Part shown: positions 34,911-44,834 of the stretch, in pieces
How positions within the stretch are numbered: the first letter of the stretch is position 1
Layout: the number at the start of each line of letters is the position of its first letter
DNA from: Candidatus Accumulibacter affinis
Lineage (GTDB): Bacteria > Pseudomonadota > Gammaproteobacteria > Burkholderiales > Rhodocyclaceae
DNA length: 64,000 nucleotides
Assembly: GCA_016713625.1 (NCBI GenBank)
Contig: JADJOT010000002.1
Coordinates: forward strand, 62,001-126,000
Reading direction: 5' to 3'
Notes under the pieces: model-generated
What the model was told of the DNA's origin: nothing
Seen by the model: the letters and a program-made list of their open reading frames with translations, nothing else
The model's database searches: none
Position numbers and translations under genes: made by a program

Positions 34911-36416
34911 TCAGGCCAGGAACAGCTTGTAGGCCGGATTGTTGCTCTCGTTCCAGTGCGCGTAGCCGAGCTTCTGGAGGAAATCCTCGAAGTCGCCCAG
35001 CTCGCTCGGCGGCACCTGCATGCCGACCAGCACGCGGCCGTAGTCGGCGCCGTGGTTGCGATAGTGAAAAAGGCTGATGTTCCAGCCGGCGCTCATGCGG
35101 TTGAGGAAGTTCATCAGCGCGCCGGGGCGTTCGGGAAACTCGAAGCGGTAGAGGATTTCGTTGCTGATCCCTGGTGAGTGTCCTCCGACCAGGTGGCGAA
35201 TGTGGCCCTTGGCCATTTCGTCATCGGTGAGATCGAGCGTTGCGTAGTCGTGCCTGCGCAAGTGCTCGAGCAGGCGCACCGACTCGGCGCGCGAAGCGAC
35301 CTGGACGCCGACAAAGATATGCGCAACGCGGTGATCGTTGTAGCGGTAGTTGAACTCGGTGATGTTGCGGGCTCCGATCAACGAAACGAAGCGCTTGTAC
35401 GCGCCGGGCCGCTCGGGCAAGGTGACGGCAAAGACGGCTTCGCGCTGCTCGCCGATCTCGGCACGCTCGGCGACGAAACGCAGGCGATCGAAGTTCATGT
35501 TGGCGCCGGAGGCGGTGGCGATCAGCGTCTTGTCCCTGATCCGGTGCAGCTGCACGTATTCCTTGGCGCCGGCCACCGCCAGCGCACCGGCTGGTTCAAG
35601 CACGGCACGGGTATCCTCGAAGACATCCTTGATCGCCGCGCAGATGGCATCGGTATCGACCAGCACCATGTCGTCGACGTAGGCCTGGCAGAGGCGGAAG
35701 GTTTCTTCACCGACATACTTGACCGCCGCGCCGTCGGCAAACAGTCCGACGTGGTCGAGCCGGACGCGTTTGCCGGCTTTCAGTGAACGCGTCATGGCAG
35801 CGGAGTCGAGAGCCTCCACACCGATGATCTTCGTTTGCGGTCTGACCCGCTTGATGTAGGCGGCAACGCCCGCAATCAGCCCACCGCCGCCGACACAGCA
35901 GAAAACGGCATGAATCGGCTTGGCATGTTGGCGCAGGATCTCCATGCCGATGGTTCCCTGGCCGGCGATCACTTCGGGATCGTCGAAGGGGTGGACAAAA
36001 CTCAGCTTCTCGCTCTTCTCGACTCCCAGCGCATGCGCGTAGGCGTCATCGTAGGACTCGCCGGCAAGCACGACTTCGCCGCCTCTCGCCTCGACCGCCT
36101 GGATCTTGATCTGCGGCGTCGTCGTCGGCATGACGATCACTGCTCGGCAGCCAAGCTTGGCCGCCGCCAGCGCAACCCCTTGCGCATGGTTCCCGGCCGA
36201 CGCGCAAATCACGCCGCGCTTGAGTTTCTCCGTCGAGAGGTGAGCGATCTTGTTGTAAGCGCCGCGCAGCTTGAAGGAAAAAACGGGTTGCAGGTCTTCG
36301 CGCTTCAACAGTATTCGGTTGCCGGTCCGCGCTGAAAGACTTGGAGCCAGGTCAAGTGGGGTTTCGATCGCGACGTCGTAGACCTGCGCGTTGAGAATTC
36401 TTTCGAGGTAATCCAT
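34911..36416 (-). CDS. ilvA: Threonine ammonia-lyase, biosynthetic
   Basis: 501 residues. It deaminates threonine to 2-oxobutyrate, the first committed step to isoleucine. The PLP lysine is Lys49 in FSFKLRGAYN; SAGNHAQGVA and CVGGGGLIAG form the cofactor loops. From about 325 two ACT-like regulatory modules follow (FAVTLPERPGAYKRFV, and EILYRFEFPERPGALMNFL), so allosteric inhibition by isoleucine is expected. The ATG at 36416 was preferred over a longer frame whose extension overlaps the divergent gene. Confidence 0.95.
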   Translation of the reverse strand: MDYLERILNAQVYDVAIETPLDLAPSLSARTGNRILLKREDLQPVFSFKLRGAYNKIAHLSTEKLKRGVICASAGNHAQGVALAAAKLGCRAVIVMPTTTPQIKIQAVEARGGEVVLAGESYDDAYAHALGVEKSEKLSFVHPFDDPEVIAGQGTIGMEILRQHAKPIHAVFCCVGGGGLIAGVAAYIKRVRPQTKIIGVEALDSAAMTRSLKAGKRVRLDHVGLFADGAAVKYVGEETFRLCQAYVDDMVLVDTDAICAAIKDVFEDTRAVLEPAGALAVAGAKEYVQLHRIRDKTLIATASGANMNFDRLRFVAERAEIGEQREAVFAVTLPERPGAYKRFVSLIGARNITEFNYRYNDHRVAHIFVGVQVASRAESVRLLEHLRRHDYATLDLTDDEMAKGHIRHLVGGHSPGISNEILYRFEFPERPGALMNFLNRMSAGWNISLFHYRNHGADYGRVLVGMQVPPSELGDFEDFLQKLGYAHWNESNNPAYKLFLA

Positions 36417-36520
36417 GGCAAGCGATCGGCCGTTCGCGGCGGAAAGCGGCGATTCTAGCAGTAGTAGCGACGCACTGCGGTAAGATAGAATTCGCCCTTT
36501 GGCGGCCGCCGGGACCCAGG

Positions 36521-39500
36521 ATGAACGCACGTCTGCGCGAGATTCCCTACAACTACACGTCGTTCTCTGACCGCGAGATCGTCATTCGCCTGCTCGGAGC
36601 GGAGAACTGGGCGCTGCTCGATGAATTGCGTGCCGAACGGGTTACCGGCCGCTCGGCACGAATGCTCTACGAGGTGCTCGGGGACATCTGGGTGGTGCAG
36701 CGCAACCCTTATCTGGAAGACGACCTGCTCGCCAATCGCCAACGGCGCACCGCACTGGTCGAGGCGCTGCGCCACCGTCTGCGGGAAATCGAGAAGCGTC
36801 GCCAGGGCAACGACAAGGTCGGGCAGTTGATGGTCGCCGCACGCGCAGCGATCGACGGCTTCGCACAGCATTTCGCGGACACTGCGAAACTGCGCGCCCG
36901 GGTGAGAAAAGTACTGGCCCGACATACGCGCAAGGACAACATCGCCTTTGACGGTCTGGCACGCGTCGCGCACGTCACCGACGCTACCGACTGGCGAATA
37001 GAATACCCCTTCGTGGTCCTCCATCCGGATAGCGAGGAAGAGATGGGCCCGCTGGTGCGTGGCTGCATCGAACTCGGGCTGACGATCATTCCGCGCGGCG
37101 GCGGTACCGGTTACACCGGTGGGGCAATCCCGCTGACGCCGCTCTCGGTAGTGATCAATACCGAGAAGCTGATCGATCTTGGTGCCGTTGAGGAACGACT
37201 GCTGCCAGCTTGTGATCGCCCCTATGCCACGATCCGTACGAGCGCCGGGGTGGTGACGGCGCGCGTCGCGGAAGCTGCCGCGGCCGCCGGCCATGTCTTT
37301 GCCGTCGACCCCACCTCGGCGGAAGCCTCCTGTATCGGCGGCAACGTCGCCATGAACGCCGGTGGCAAGAAAGCGGTGCTGTGGGGAACCGCACTCGACA
37401 ACCTGGCGTGGTGGAAGATGATCGATCCAAGCGGTCACCAGATGGAGGTGACGCGCCTCAACCACAACTTCGGCAAGATCCATGAACAGGAGTTGGTGCG
37501 TTTCGAGATCCGGCGTTTCCGCAAGGATGGTCGGACGCTGTATGGCACGCCGGAAATCCTCGAAATCCCGGGTTCGCGATTTCGCAAGGCCGGCCTCGGC
37601 AAGGATGTGACCGACAAGTTCCTGGCCGGTCTGCCCGGCGTGCAGAAGGAGGGAACCGATGGCCTGATCGTCGCCGCCCGCTGGGTCCTGCATCGGATGC
37701 CGGAACATACGCGCACCGTTTGTCTCGAATTCTTCGGACAGGTGCGTGAGGCAGTGCCGGCGATTGTCGAGATCACCGATTACTTCAAGCCTGGCGGTGC
37801 CGGCAACGTGGCAGGCGTGCTGCTCGCCGGACTGGAGCACCTTGACGAGCGTTACCTGCGCGCGGTCGGCTACGCGACCAAGGCCAAGCGCAAGGCGGAA
37901 ACCGCCGGGCGACCAAAAATGGTGCTGATTGGCGACATCGTCGGGCACGACGAAAAGGCGGTGATGACCGCCGCCTCGGAGGTGGTACGCCTGTGCAATC
38001 TGCGCAGCGCCGAAGGATTCATCGCTGTCGACCCGGAAATGCGCCGGAAATTCTGGCTCGATCGCTCGCGTACGGCCGCCATCTCACGCCATACCAACGC
38101 CTTCAAACTGAACGAAGACGTGGTGATTCCACTGCCCCGCATGGGGGAGTACTGTGATGGAATCGAACGCATCAACATCGAACTGTCGATAGCGAACAAG
38201 CTTTCACTTTGCGACACGCTGACCCAATTTCTGCGTGGCGACCTGCCCCTGCATCGTGGCGACGCTGATCTGGACAAGGAACTGCTGATCGGCGAGCGGC
38301 GACCGGCAGCGCTGGAGGTCATCGCTGGCGTCCGTTCGCGCTGGCAGTGGCTGCTCGACAACCTCGACCTGCCGCTGGCACAAGCGGAAGCGCAGTTCGC
38401 CGCGCTCGGCGTGCAGGCTGAAGCGCTGCGCAACCGGGCAGCCAATCCAACGCTGTTTCATCGCCTGCAGGATTACTCGCTGCGCGTCTCGTGGAAAAGC
38501 GAGCTCAAACCCGAGCTCGAAGACATTTTTGATGGCGTCGTCTACCGGCCGGTGCTCGATCGGATCGCCGCCATCCACCAGGAAACGCTGCGCAGCCGTC
38601 TGTTTGTCGCGCTGCACATGCATGCGGGCGACGGCAATGTGCACACCAACATCCCGGTGAACTCCGATCATTACGAGATGCTGCAGACTGCCTATGGGGT
38701 GGTCGAACGGATCATGGCGCTGGCGCGCACGCTGGAGGGAGTGGTCTCCGGCGAACACGGCATCGGTATTACCAAACTCGAATTCCTCACCGAGAAGGAA
38801 ATCCAGCCGTTTCGCGATTACAAGAACCGGGTCGATCCGCAGGGACGTTTCAACAAGGGCAAGCTGCTGCCCGGAGCCAACCTGACCAACGCCTATACCC
38901 CGTCGTTCTCGCTCCTCGGCACCGAGTCGCTGATCATGGAGCAGTCGGAGATCGGCAACATCTCGGCAATGGTCAAGGATTGTCTGCGCTGCGGCAAGTG
39001 CAAGCCGGTCTGTTCAACGCACGTGCCACGCGCCAACCTGCTGTACTCGCCACGCAACAAGATTCTCGCCACTTCGCTGCTGATCGAGGCCTTCCTCTAC
39101 GAGGAGCAGACCAGACGGGGAGTCTCGCTGCGGCATTTCGACGAGTTCAATGACGTCGCTGATCACTGCACCATTTGTCACAAGTGCGTCACGCCTTGCC
39201 CGGTGGACATCGATTTCGGCGATGTGTCGATCCGGATGCGCAATCTGCTGCGTGAACAGGGCAGGAAGAAGTTCGTTCCGGCGAAAGCCGCCGCCATGGC
39301 CTTCCTGACGATCAAGGATCCGGCGACGATCAAGCTGGTCCGCAAGCTGATGATCGACTGGGGCTACCGGGCACAGCGACTGGCGCACCGCCTGGCCAGA
39401 TCGTTTGGCATGATCCAGGGTCAGACACGGCACCCCCCGGCGACGCTCGGTTCGCCGACGGTCAGCTCACAGATCATCCATTTCATCAACAAGCCGATGC

Positions 39501-40396
39501 CTGGCGGACTGCCCAAACGCACGGCGCGCGCCCTGCTCGACATCGAAGACGACAAGGTGGTGCCGATCATTCGCGATCCGGTAAAGGTGAGCGCCCCGGA
39601 TTACGAGGGCGAGGCGGTCTTCTACTTTCCCGGTTGCGGCTCCGAGCGCTTGTTCTCGCAGGTCTCCCTGGCGACGCAGGCGATGCTTTACGAAATCGGT
39701 GCGCAAACGGTTCTGCCGCCGGGCTACCTGTGTTGTGGCTATCCGCAGACGGCTGCCGGCGAAGCCGACCAGGGACAGCGCATCACTACCGACAACCGGG
39801 TACTCTTCCACCGCGTCGCCAATACGCTCAACTATCTTGATATCAGGACGGTCATCGTATCCTGCGGTACCTGCATGGACCAGCTCGAAAAATACCATTT
39901 CGAGCAGATTTTCCCCGGCTGCCGCCTGCTGGACATCCATGAGTACCTGCTCGAGAAGGGGCTTCGCGTCGACGGTGTCACGGGAACCCGCTACCTGTAC
40001 CATGACCCCTGTCACGCGCCGATGCGCACGCTGCCGGGAATCAAGGTGGTTAACCGACTGATGGGGCAGCCGGTTGATCTCTCCGAACGTTGCTGTGGAG
40101 AATCCGGGACGCTGGCGGTGACGCGTCCTGACGTGTCAACACAGGTTCGCTTCCGCAAGCAGGAAGAGATCGAGAAGGGTGCCAGCCGGCTTCGCTCCGA
40201 TGGCTTTGCCGGCGGGATCAAGGTGCTTACCTCGTGCCCATCGTGCCTGCAGGGCTTGTCGCGCTACAACGACGACGCCGGCACGCAGGCGGACTACATC
40301 GTTGTGGAAATGGTCAAACGTCTGCTCGGTGAGGATTGGCTGGCGCAATACATTACTCGCGCCAACAACGGCGGCATCGAGCGCGTCCTCCTGTAG
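36521..40396 (+). CDS. DUF3683 FAD-linked oxidase / Fe-S / CCG-domain fusion protein
   Basis: 1291 residues. It combines a DUF3683 N-terminus (residues 1-120, IPYNYTSFSDREIVIRLLG), an FAD-binding PCMH domain (about 150-350, IIPRGGGTGYTGGA near 193 and GGNVAMNAGGKKA), a D-lactate-dehydrogenase-like FAD-oxidase C-domain (about 430-790, HMHAGDGNVHTNIPV and GEHGIGITK), two [4Fe-4S] ferredoxin motifs (CLRCGKCKPVC from 821 and CTICHKCVTPCPVD from 883) and two CCG domains (PGCGSERLFSQ with CCGYPQ near 1070, and CCGESG near 1190). The layout is that of D-2-hydroxyacid dehydrogenases fused to a GlpC/heterodisulfide-reductase-like electron-transfer module. Probable role: oxidation of a 2-hydroxy acid with electrons passed to quinone. 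Substrate unknown. Confidence 0.9.
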   Translation: MNARLREIPYNYTSFSDREIVIRLLGAENWALLDELRAERVTGRSARMLYEVLGDIWVVQRNPYLEDDLLANRQRRTALVEALRHRLREIEKRRQGNDKVGQLMVAARAAIDGFAQHFADTAKLRARVRKVLARHTRKDNIAFDGLARVAHVTDATDWRIEYPFVVLHPDSEEEMGPLVRGCIELGLTIIPRGGGTGYTGGAIPLTPLSVVINTEKLIDLGAVEERLLPACDRPYATIRTSAGVVTARVAEAAAAAGHVFAVDPTSAEASCIGGNVAMNAGGKKAVLWGTALDNLAWWKMIDPSGHQMEVTRLNHNFGKIHEQELVRFEIRRFRKDGRTLYGTPEILEIPGSRFRKAGLGKDVTDKFLAGLPGVQKEGTDGLIVAARWVLHRMPEHTRTVCLEFFGQVREAVPAIVEITDYFKPGGAGNVAGVLLAGLEHLDERYLRAVGYATKAKRKAETAGRPKMVLIGDIVGHDEKAVMTAASEVVRLCNLRSAEGFIAVDPEMRRKFWLDRSRTAAISRHTNAFKLNEDVVIPLPRMGEYCDGIERINIELSIANKLSLCDTLTQFLRGDLPLHRGDADLDKELLIGERRPAALEVIAGVRSRWQWLLDNLDLPLAQAEAQFAALGVQAEALRNRAANPTLFHRLQDYSLRVSWKSELKPELEDIFDGVVYRPVLDRIAAIHQETLRSRLFVALHMHAGDGNVHTNIPVNSDHYEMLQTAYGVVERIMALARTLEGVVSGEHGIGITKLEFLTEKEIQPFRDYKNRVDPQGRFNKGKLLPGANLTNAYTPSFSLLGTESLIMEQSEIGNISAMVKDCLRCGKCKPVCSTHVPRANLLYSPRNKILATSLLIEAFLYEEQTRRGVSLRHFDEFNDVADHCTICHKCVTPCPVDIDFGDVSIRMRNLLREQGRKKFVPAKAAAMAFLTIKDPATIKLVRKLMIDWGYRAQRLAHRLARSFGMIQGQTRHPPATLGSPTVSSQIIHFINKPMPGGLPKRTARALLDIEDDKVVPIIRDPVKVSAPDYEGEAVFYFPGCGSERLFSQVSLATQAMLYEIGAQTVLPPGYLCCGYPQTAAGEADQGQRITTDNRVLFHRVANTLNYLDIRTVIVSCGTCMDQLEKYHFEQIFPGCRLLDIHEYLLEKGLRVDGVTGTRYLYHDPCHAPMRTLPGIKVVNRLMGQPVDLSERCCGESGTLAVTRPDVSTQVRFRKQEEIEKGASRLRSDGFAGGIKVLTSCPSCLQGLSRYNDDAGTQADYIVVEMVKRLLGEDWLAQYITRANNGGIERVLL

Positions 40397-40572
40397 GTTC
40401 ACGCCGCCCGCCGCTTGGCCCCGCCTCGGGCAGCGGAATTGCGCGCAACGCCGCCGCGCATTTTGAACCTTGCCCCTTCTGTGACCTAGTTCCTCTCGCC
40501 TGCCCGCTCTCTGCCGTATCGTTCAAGCCAAGACGGTGCAGTGGCGCCCAGAGATCAGCAAGGAGTCGGAGA

Positions 40573-41004
40573 GTGGGTGAATCAGGGTTTGATGAGTGCG
40601 AGCTGTGCGAATCGCCGGGTGGCGAAGTGGTGTGGGAGAGCGACCTGTGTCGCGTTGTCCTGGTCGGTGAGCCCGATTACCCTGGCTTCTGCCGCGTCAT
40701 CCTGCAGCGGCACCTGCGTGAGATGACCGACCTGCCCAAGCCGGAAAGGCTGCAGCTGATGAACGTGCTGTTCGCCGTCGAGACAGCCATCCGCAGCCTC
40801 TGCCAGCCGGACAAGATCAATCTCGCGAGCCTCGGCAACATGACGCCACACGTGCATTGGCACCTGATTCCGCGCTGGCGCGACGACCGGCATTTTCCCC
40901 TGCCCGTCTGGGCAATGCCGCAGCGCGTGACGAGCGCGCAGCACCGACAAATCAATGGCCGGCAACTGGGTGACGAGATCATCGCCGCCCTGCGCACCAC
41001 TTAG
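40573..41004 (+). CDS. HIT-family nucleotide hydrolase
   Basis: 143 residues from a GTG with AAGGAGTCGG upstream. The histidine triad is HVHWH at residues 93-97 in NMTPHVHWHLIP; CELC near the start resembles the short metal-binding head of some HIT proteins. RVILQRHLREMTDLP is the conserved dimer segment. HIT proteins hydrolyse nucleoside phosphoramidates or dinucleotides. It sits 32 nt before the PilZ-like gene. Confidence 0.9.
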   Translation: MGESGFDECELCESPGGEVVWESDLCRVVLVGEPDYPGFCRVILQRHLREMTDLPKPERLQLMNVLFAVETAIRSLCQPDKINLASLGNMTPHVHWHLIPRWRDDRHFPLPVWAMPQRVTSAQHRQINGRQLGDEIIAALRTT

Positions 41005-41035
41005 AACGCAAACCGCGGCCAGAGGAGAGAACACC

Positions 41036-42643
41036 ATGAATGCGGTCCTTGCCAAAGTCCGGGGCACCATGAAAATCAGCGACCTGCAGAGTGGATTCCA
41101 GATCCTCGCACGGCTTCCATTGGCCAATTCGCAACAGGCGGCGATTGAAATCAACGCATTCCTGGACAGTCTGCTACACACTCCGCCCGACGGCGAAGTC
41201 TACCTGCAGCTGCTCGAACAAACCCGCATTTCCCTGTGTTTCATCGGCGAAGAGCTTTCCCGGCGCTATGTCAACAAGCCGCTGCCGCTCGGTGATCCTG
41301 AAGCAGCTCCTTTCAAACAGGTCGTCGCCCTCTGGTTGAAAGCCGCGCGAGCTTACTCGCACTGTGCTCAGCTGCAGCCGAACGATGGCGGTAGCACGGC
41401 TGCCGAGCGGTTGGCATTGATTCTGCACCGTTGCATTTACTACACCGGAATGGCGATTGGCGAACACCATCGCGCCCGCCAGGAACTGCCGGTGGGCGTC
41501 TGGCTGAATCTGCACGGGTATTACGCCAGCGCCGAGGAATGGGGTGTGGCGACCGTCCCCGTTGCGGACTCGCTTGATTCACTCGGCCGGAGCAGCCATT
41601 GCACTGCTGCTTATGTCAGCCTGCTCCTCGCCGATCTGGCGAGTCCGTACACGCTGTCGGTTCGCGACCTCGGGCTAACGCGTCGCTGGCTGTGCACCTG
41701 GTCGCCACTGGTAAGCCTGCATCCGGTGCTGGCGCAGCAATCGCTGCCGCAGTCGGTGCTGGATCTCCGCCGTGACTGTGGATTGCGCACTGCCAATGAG
41801 TGCCTCGAAGGCGACAATTCGCGTCGCCTTGACACCTCTCGCCTGGCGACTCAGATCAATCAGCTCATGCGGCAGCTGCGGCACCGAATTTCGCCAGCGC
41901 AGCTTGGTCTTGGTGAGGACTGTACTTCAGGGCATTGTTATCAACTTCTCAAGCGACTGCGCGAGCGCTGGTGCACGTTGCGCGCCGCGCGCAAATTCCC
42001 CCGTCACCATGCCTCGGGAATTGCCAGGATGGCAACCGGATTCGCGGCAATTCACTACCACATCTCGGGAAAGGGATTCACTCAACCGGGCGATAGCAGC
42101 ATCTATTCGCGGCGGGAGTTCGAACGCCTGTTTGCTTTCCGCCACTCGCTCGACCCAACACAGTTGCTCGAGGTGCATCAGGTACAGCTGGGCTTTGGAC
42201 TGGACAACTGGGAGGTCCTGGACCAGTCTGCGAGCGGCTTCCGCCTGTTGCGATCGAGCGTGGGCAGGAAGGTCGAGCTTGGCCAGTTGCTGTCCATCTG
42301 CCCGCATGACGGCAACACGCATCTCCTGGCGCAGGTGGTGTGGATGGTGCAGGAACAGGGTGGCAGCCTGGTCGCTGGCGTTGTCGCGCTGCCCGGCAAA
42401 CCACGGGCGGTGGCAGCGCGCCCACTGGCGCCCGAGTCGGAGTCGTCCGCTCCCTACAGCCGGGCCTTCATCCTGCCCGCCGTTTTTGCCATCGGGGCAG
42501 AGCAGACCCTGGTCCTGCCCTTGGGTTGGTACCGGCCAGAGCGCGTGCTGGAGGTCTACGCGGACGCGCCGATGCGGGTAAAGTTGCAGAGCCGGGTGGA
42601 CGGTGGGGCAGATTTTGAACGGGCAAGCTTCGTTATTGTTTGA
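41036..42643 (+). CDS. Uncharacterised protein with a PilZ-like C-terminal region
   Basis: 535 residues, ATG preceded by AGAGGAGAG. The N-terminal 330 residues are mostly helical (LLEQTRISLCFIGEELSRRYVNKPLPLG, then AERLALILHRCIYYTGMAIGEHHRARQ) with no known domain. Residues about 385-470 have a beta-rich PilZ-like pattern: DNWEVLDQSASGFRLLR, VGRKVELGQLLSI and HLLAQVVWMVQEQGGSLVAGV. PilZ domains bind cyclic di-GMP, but the usual RxxxR plus D/NxSxxG signature is only partly visible. Similar long proteins occur in Rhodocyclales. Function unassigned; a regulatory or cyclic-di-GMP-related role is a guess. Confidence 0.6.
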   Translation: MNAVLAKVRGTMKISDLQSGFQILARLPLANSQQAAIEINAFLDSLLHTPPDGEVYLQLLEQTRISLCFIGEELSRRYVNKPLPLGDPEAAPFKQVVALWLKAARAYSHCAQLQPNDGGSTAAERLALILHRCIYYTGMAIGEHHRARQELPVGVWLNLHGYYASAEEWGVATVPVADSLDSLGRSSHCTAAYVSLLLADLASPYTLSVRDLGLTRRWLCTWSPLVSLHPVLAQQSLPQSVLDLRRDCGLRTANECLEGDNSRRLDTSRLATQINQLMRQLRHRISPAQLGLGEDCTSGHCYQLLKRLRERWCTLRAARKFPRHHASGIARMATGFAAIHYHISGKGFTQPGDSSIYSRREFERLFAFRHSLDPTQLLEVHQVQLGFGLDNWEVLDQSASGFRLLRSSVGRKVELGQLLSICPHDGNTHLLAQVVWMVQEQGGSLVAGVVALPGKPRAVAARPLAPESESSAPYSRAFILPAVFAIGAEQTLVLPLGWYRPERVLEVYADAPMRVKLQSRVDGGADFERASFVIV

Positions 42644-42703
42644 AAGCGACCTGCATCACGATTTGCGCTATCATGTCCAGCCAAATCTTGCGCTGAGACA
42701 TCG

Positions 42704-43129
42704 ATGGCTGGCCTGAACGAGAACACGAAGACCCCGACCGAGATCAAGCTGCACCAGAAATCCCGCATCCTTGAGATCAGTTTTGCCGGCGGTGAGCGTT
42801 TTGAGCTGAGCTGCGAATTCCTGCGAGTCTTTACGCCTTCTGCTGAAGCGCGTGGGCATGGGCCCGGGCAGGAAGTTCTGCAGGTCGGCAAGCGCGATGT
42901 CGGCATCGATCACCTGGAAGCCGTTGGTAACTACGCCGTCAGGCCGATTTTTTCGGACGGTCACGACAGCGGCCTGTATTCATGGGATCTGCTCCACAAT
43001 CTGGGCGTCAACCGGGACCAGCTATGGCTGGCGTACCTCAAGCGTCTGGAGCAGGCGCACGCCAGCCGCGACCCATCCGAAAACCAGCCAGTCGCCACCA
43101 AACCACATGGTGCTTGCGGCAAGCATTGA
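42704..43129 (+). CDS. DUF971 protein (gamma-butyrobetaine hydroxylase-like N-terminal domain)
   Basis: 141 residues. The segments PTEIKLHQKSRILEISFAGG, FELSCEFLRVFTPSAE and GNYAVRPIFSDGHDSGLYSWDLL define DUF971, a small beta fold shared with the N-terminus of gamma-butyrobetaine hydroxylases. In many betaproteobacteria it lies directly before ubiE, as here (31 nt). A role connected to iron-sulfur cluster handling or ubiquinone synthesis has been suggested from context only. Confidence 0.88.
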   Translation: MAGLNENTKTPTEIKLHQKSRILEISFAGGERFELSCEFLRVFTPSAEARGHGPGQEVLQVGKRDVGIDHLEAVGNYAVRPIFSDGHDSGLYSWDLLHNLGVNRDQLWLAYLKRLEQAHASRDPSENQPVATKPHGACGKH

Positions 43130-43160
43130 TTCAGCACGACTCATCCCCATCTAGCAGCCG

Positions 43161-43901
43161 ATGAACGATAGAAACAAGACGCACTTTGGCTATCACGAAG
43201 TAGCCGAGGACGAGAAGGCGCGGCATGTCGCCGATGTGTTCGACTCGGTTGCCCAGCGCTACGACCTGATGAATGATCTGATGTCAGGTGGCCTCCACCG
43301 TCTGTGGAAGACCTTTGCCATTGCCAAGAGTGGCGTCCGCGAGGGTGGACGTGTGCTTGACGTCGCTGGCGGTACAGGTGATCTGGCACTGGCTTTTGCG
43401 AAGAAGCTGGGCGACCGTGGCGAGGTTTGGCTTACTGACATCAACAACGCAATGCTGGCGCGGGGTCGTGATCGCCTCTGCGACAAAGGCTTCATCATCC
43501 CGGTGGCGCAATGTGATGCCGAGCAGCTGCCTTTTGCAGACGATTACTTTGACTGTGTGAGCGTTGCTTTCGGCCTGCGCAACATGACCCACAAGGAGCT
43601 GGCGCTGGCGGAGATGCGACGCGTGCTCAGGCCGGGCGGGCGCCTGTTGGTGCTGGAGTTCTCGCGGGTCTGGGAACCCCTGTCGGCCGCCTACGATTTC
43701 TATTCTTTCAAAGTAATCCCACGCCTCGGCCAGTTGGTCACCCACGATGAAGCGAGCTATCGTTATCTGGCCGAATCGATTCGCGTGCATCCGGATCAGG
43801 ACGCGCTGAAGTTGCTGATGGAACAAGCCGGACTCGAGCAGGTCGAATACTTCAATCTGGCGCTGGGGGTAGTAGCCCTGCATCTTGGTTTCAAGTTCTA
43901 A
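43161..43901 (+). CDS. ubiE: Ubiquinone/menaquinone C-methyltransferase UbiE
   Basis: 246 residues. A SAM-dependent methyltransferase acting on 2-octaprenyl-6-methoxy-benzoquinol (and demethylmenaquinol). Signature blocks: VFDSVAQRYDLMNDLMSGGLHRLWK, the SAM loop VLDVAGGTGDLAL, DAEQLPFADDYFDCV, AFGLRNMTHKELAL, and a C-terminal YFNLALGVVALHLGFKF typical of UbiE. It starts a run ubiE-Tim44-like-ubiJ with 16-nt and 5-nt gaps. Confidence 0.97.
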   Translation: MNDRNKTHFGYHEVAEDEKARHVADVFDSVAQRYDLMNDLMSGGLHRLWKTFAIAKSGVREGGRVLDVAGGTGDLALAFAKKLGDRGEVWLTDINNAMLARGRDRLCDKGFIIPVAQCDAEQLPFADDYFDCVSVAFGLRNMTHKELALAEMRRVLRPGGRLLVLEFSRVWEPLSAAYDFYSFKVIPRLGQLVTHDEASYRYLAESIRVHPDQDALKLLMEQAGLEQVEYFNLALGVVALHLGFKF

Positions 43902-43917
43902 CAGGAGACACCTACGA

Positions 43918-44829
43918 ATGAAAAAAATCCTTTTGGCCCTGAGCATCTGTGTACTGAGCCTGGGCCTTGGGCTTGGCGATGCCGAAGCCAGGCGGCTGGG
44001 CGGCGGCCGGTCCACTGGCATGCAGCGGGATTCGGTGACCCAGCGTCAGGCAAGCCCACCGCAGAGCTCGCCGACAGCGGCGCCTGCCGCGGCGGCGACG
44101 GCCGGTGCGGCAGCGGCTGCGCCAAAGCGCAACTGGATGGGCCCGCTGGCCGGTCTCGCCGCTGGCTTGGGGATTGCTGCGTTGTTATCGCACTTCGGCA
44201 TGGGTGAGGGCATGTCCAACCTGCTGATGATCGCGCTGCTGGGAGTGGCCGCGGTGGTCGTCTTCAAGCTCCTCTTTCGTCGCAAGCTATCGCCGACGCC
44301 AGCGTCCGGACACCTCCAGTACGCGGGCGCAGGCAGCGCGGGGACTTCTGCGCAACCGCCGGTCGATCCGGGGCAGGGCTTGCCACAACGTGACCTTGGC
44401 GTCGGTGCAGGCGCCGCAGCCGTTGCCGGTGTGGCGGCAGCTCCGGTCGCCAGCATTCCAGCCGGTTTTGACGTGGAAGGCTTTCTGCGGATCGCCAAGC
44501 TGAATTTCATTCGTCTGCAGGCGGCCAACGATGCGGGAAATCTGGAAGACATACGCGAGTTTGTCGCGCCGGAAATGTTTGCCGAGATCAAGTTGCAACT
44601 GGACGAGAGAGGAAAAGCGGTTCAGCAGACGGACGTGGTGACCTTGAACGCGGAACTGCTGGAGGTCGTCAGCGAAGCCGCGCGACACGTCGCCAGCGTT
44701 CGCTTCCACGGCATGATTCGCGAAGAGGCCGGGGCAGCGGCGGCGCCCTTTGACGAGGTCTGGAATCTTTCGAAATCCCTCGACGGCAACCAGGGCTGGG
44801 TGGTCGCCGGCATCCAGCAGCTTTCCTGA
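43918..44829 (+). CDS. Tim44-like domain membrane protein
   Basis: 303 residues. Signal peptide (about 1-24, EARRLGGGRS), a low-complexity Ala/Pro stretch, one or two membrane helices (WMGPLAGLAAGLGIAALLS and LLMIALLGVAAVVVFKLLF), and a soluble C-terminal Tim44-like domain (FDVEGFLRIAKLNFIRLQAAND, EFVAPEMFAEIKLQL, VASVRFHGMIRE, FDEVWNLSKS). Bacterial Tim44-like proteins are membrane-anchored and of unclear function. It is inserted between ubiE and ubiJ, with ACAGGAGAC as ribosome site. Confidence 0.87.
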   Translation: MKKILLALSICVLSLGLGLGDAEARRLGGGRSTGMQRDSVTQRQASPPQSSPTAAPAAAATAGAAAAAPKRNWMGPLAGLAAGLGIAALLSHFGMGEGMSNLLMIALLGVAAVVVFKLLFRRKLSPTPASGHLQYAGAGSAGTSAQPPVDPGQGLPQRDLGVGAGAAAVAGVAAAPVASIPAGFDVEGFLRIAKLNFIRLQAANDAGNLEDIREFVAPEMFAEIKLQLDERGKAVQQTDVVTLNAELLEVVSEAARHVASVRFHGMIREEAGAAAAPFDEVWNLSKSLDGNQGWVVAGIQQLS

Positions 44830-44834
44830 CGTAG

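Noticed and set aside
36455..37948. 497-codon minus-strand frame opposite the DUF3683 gene
   Set aside because: Shadow of the FAD-binding part; the plus-strand protein is conserved throughout.
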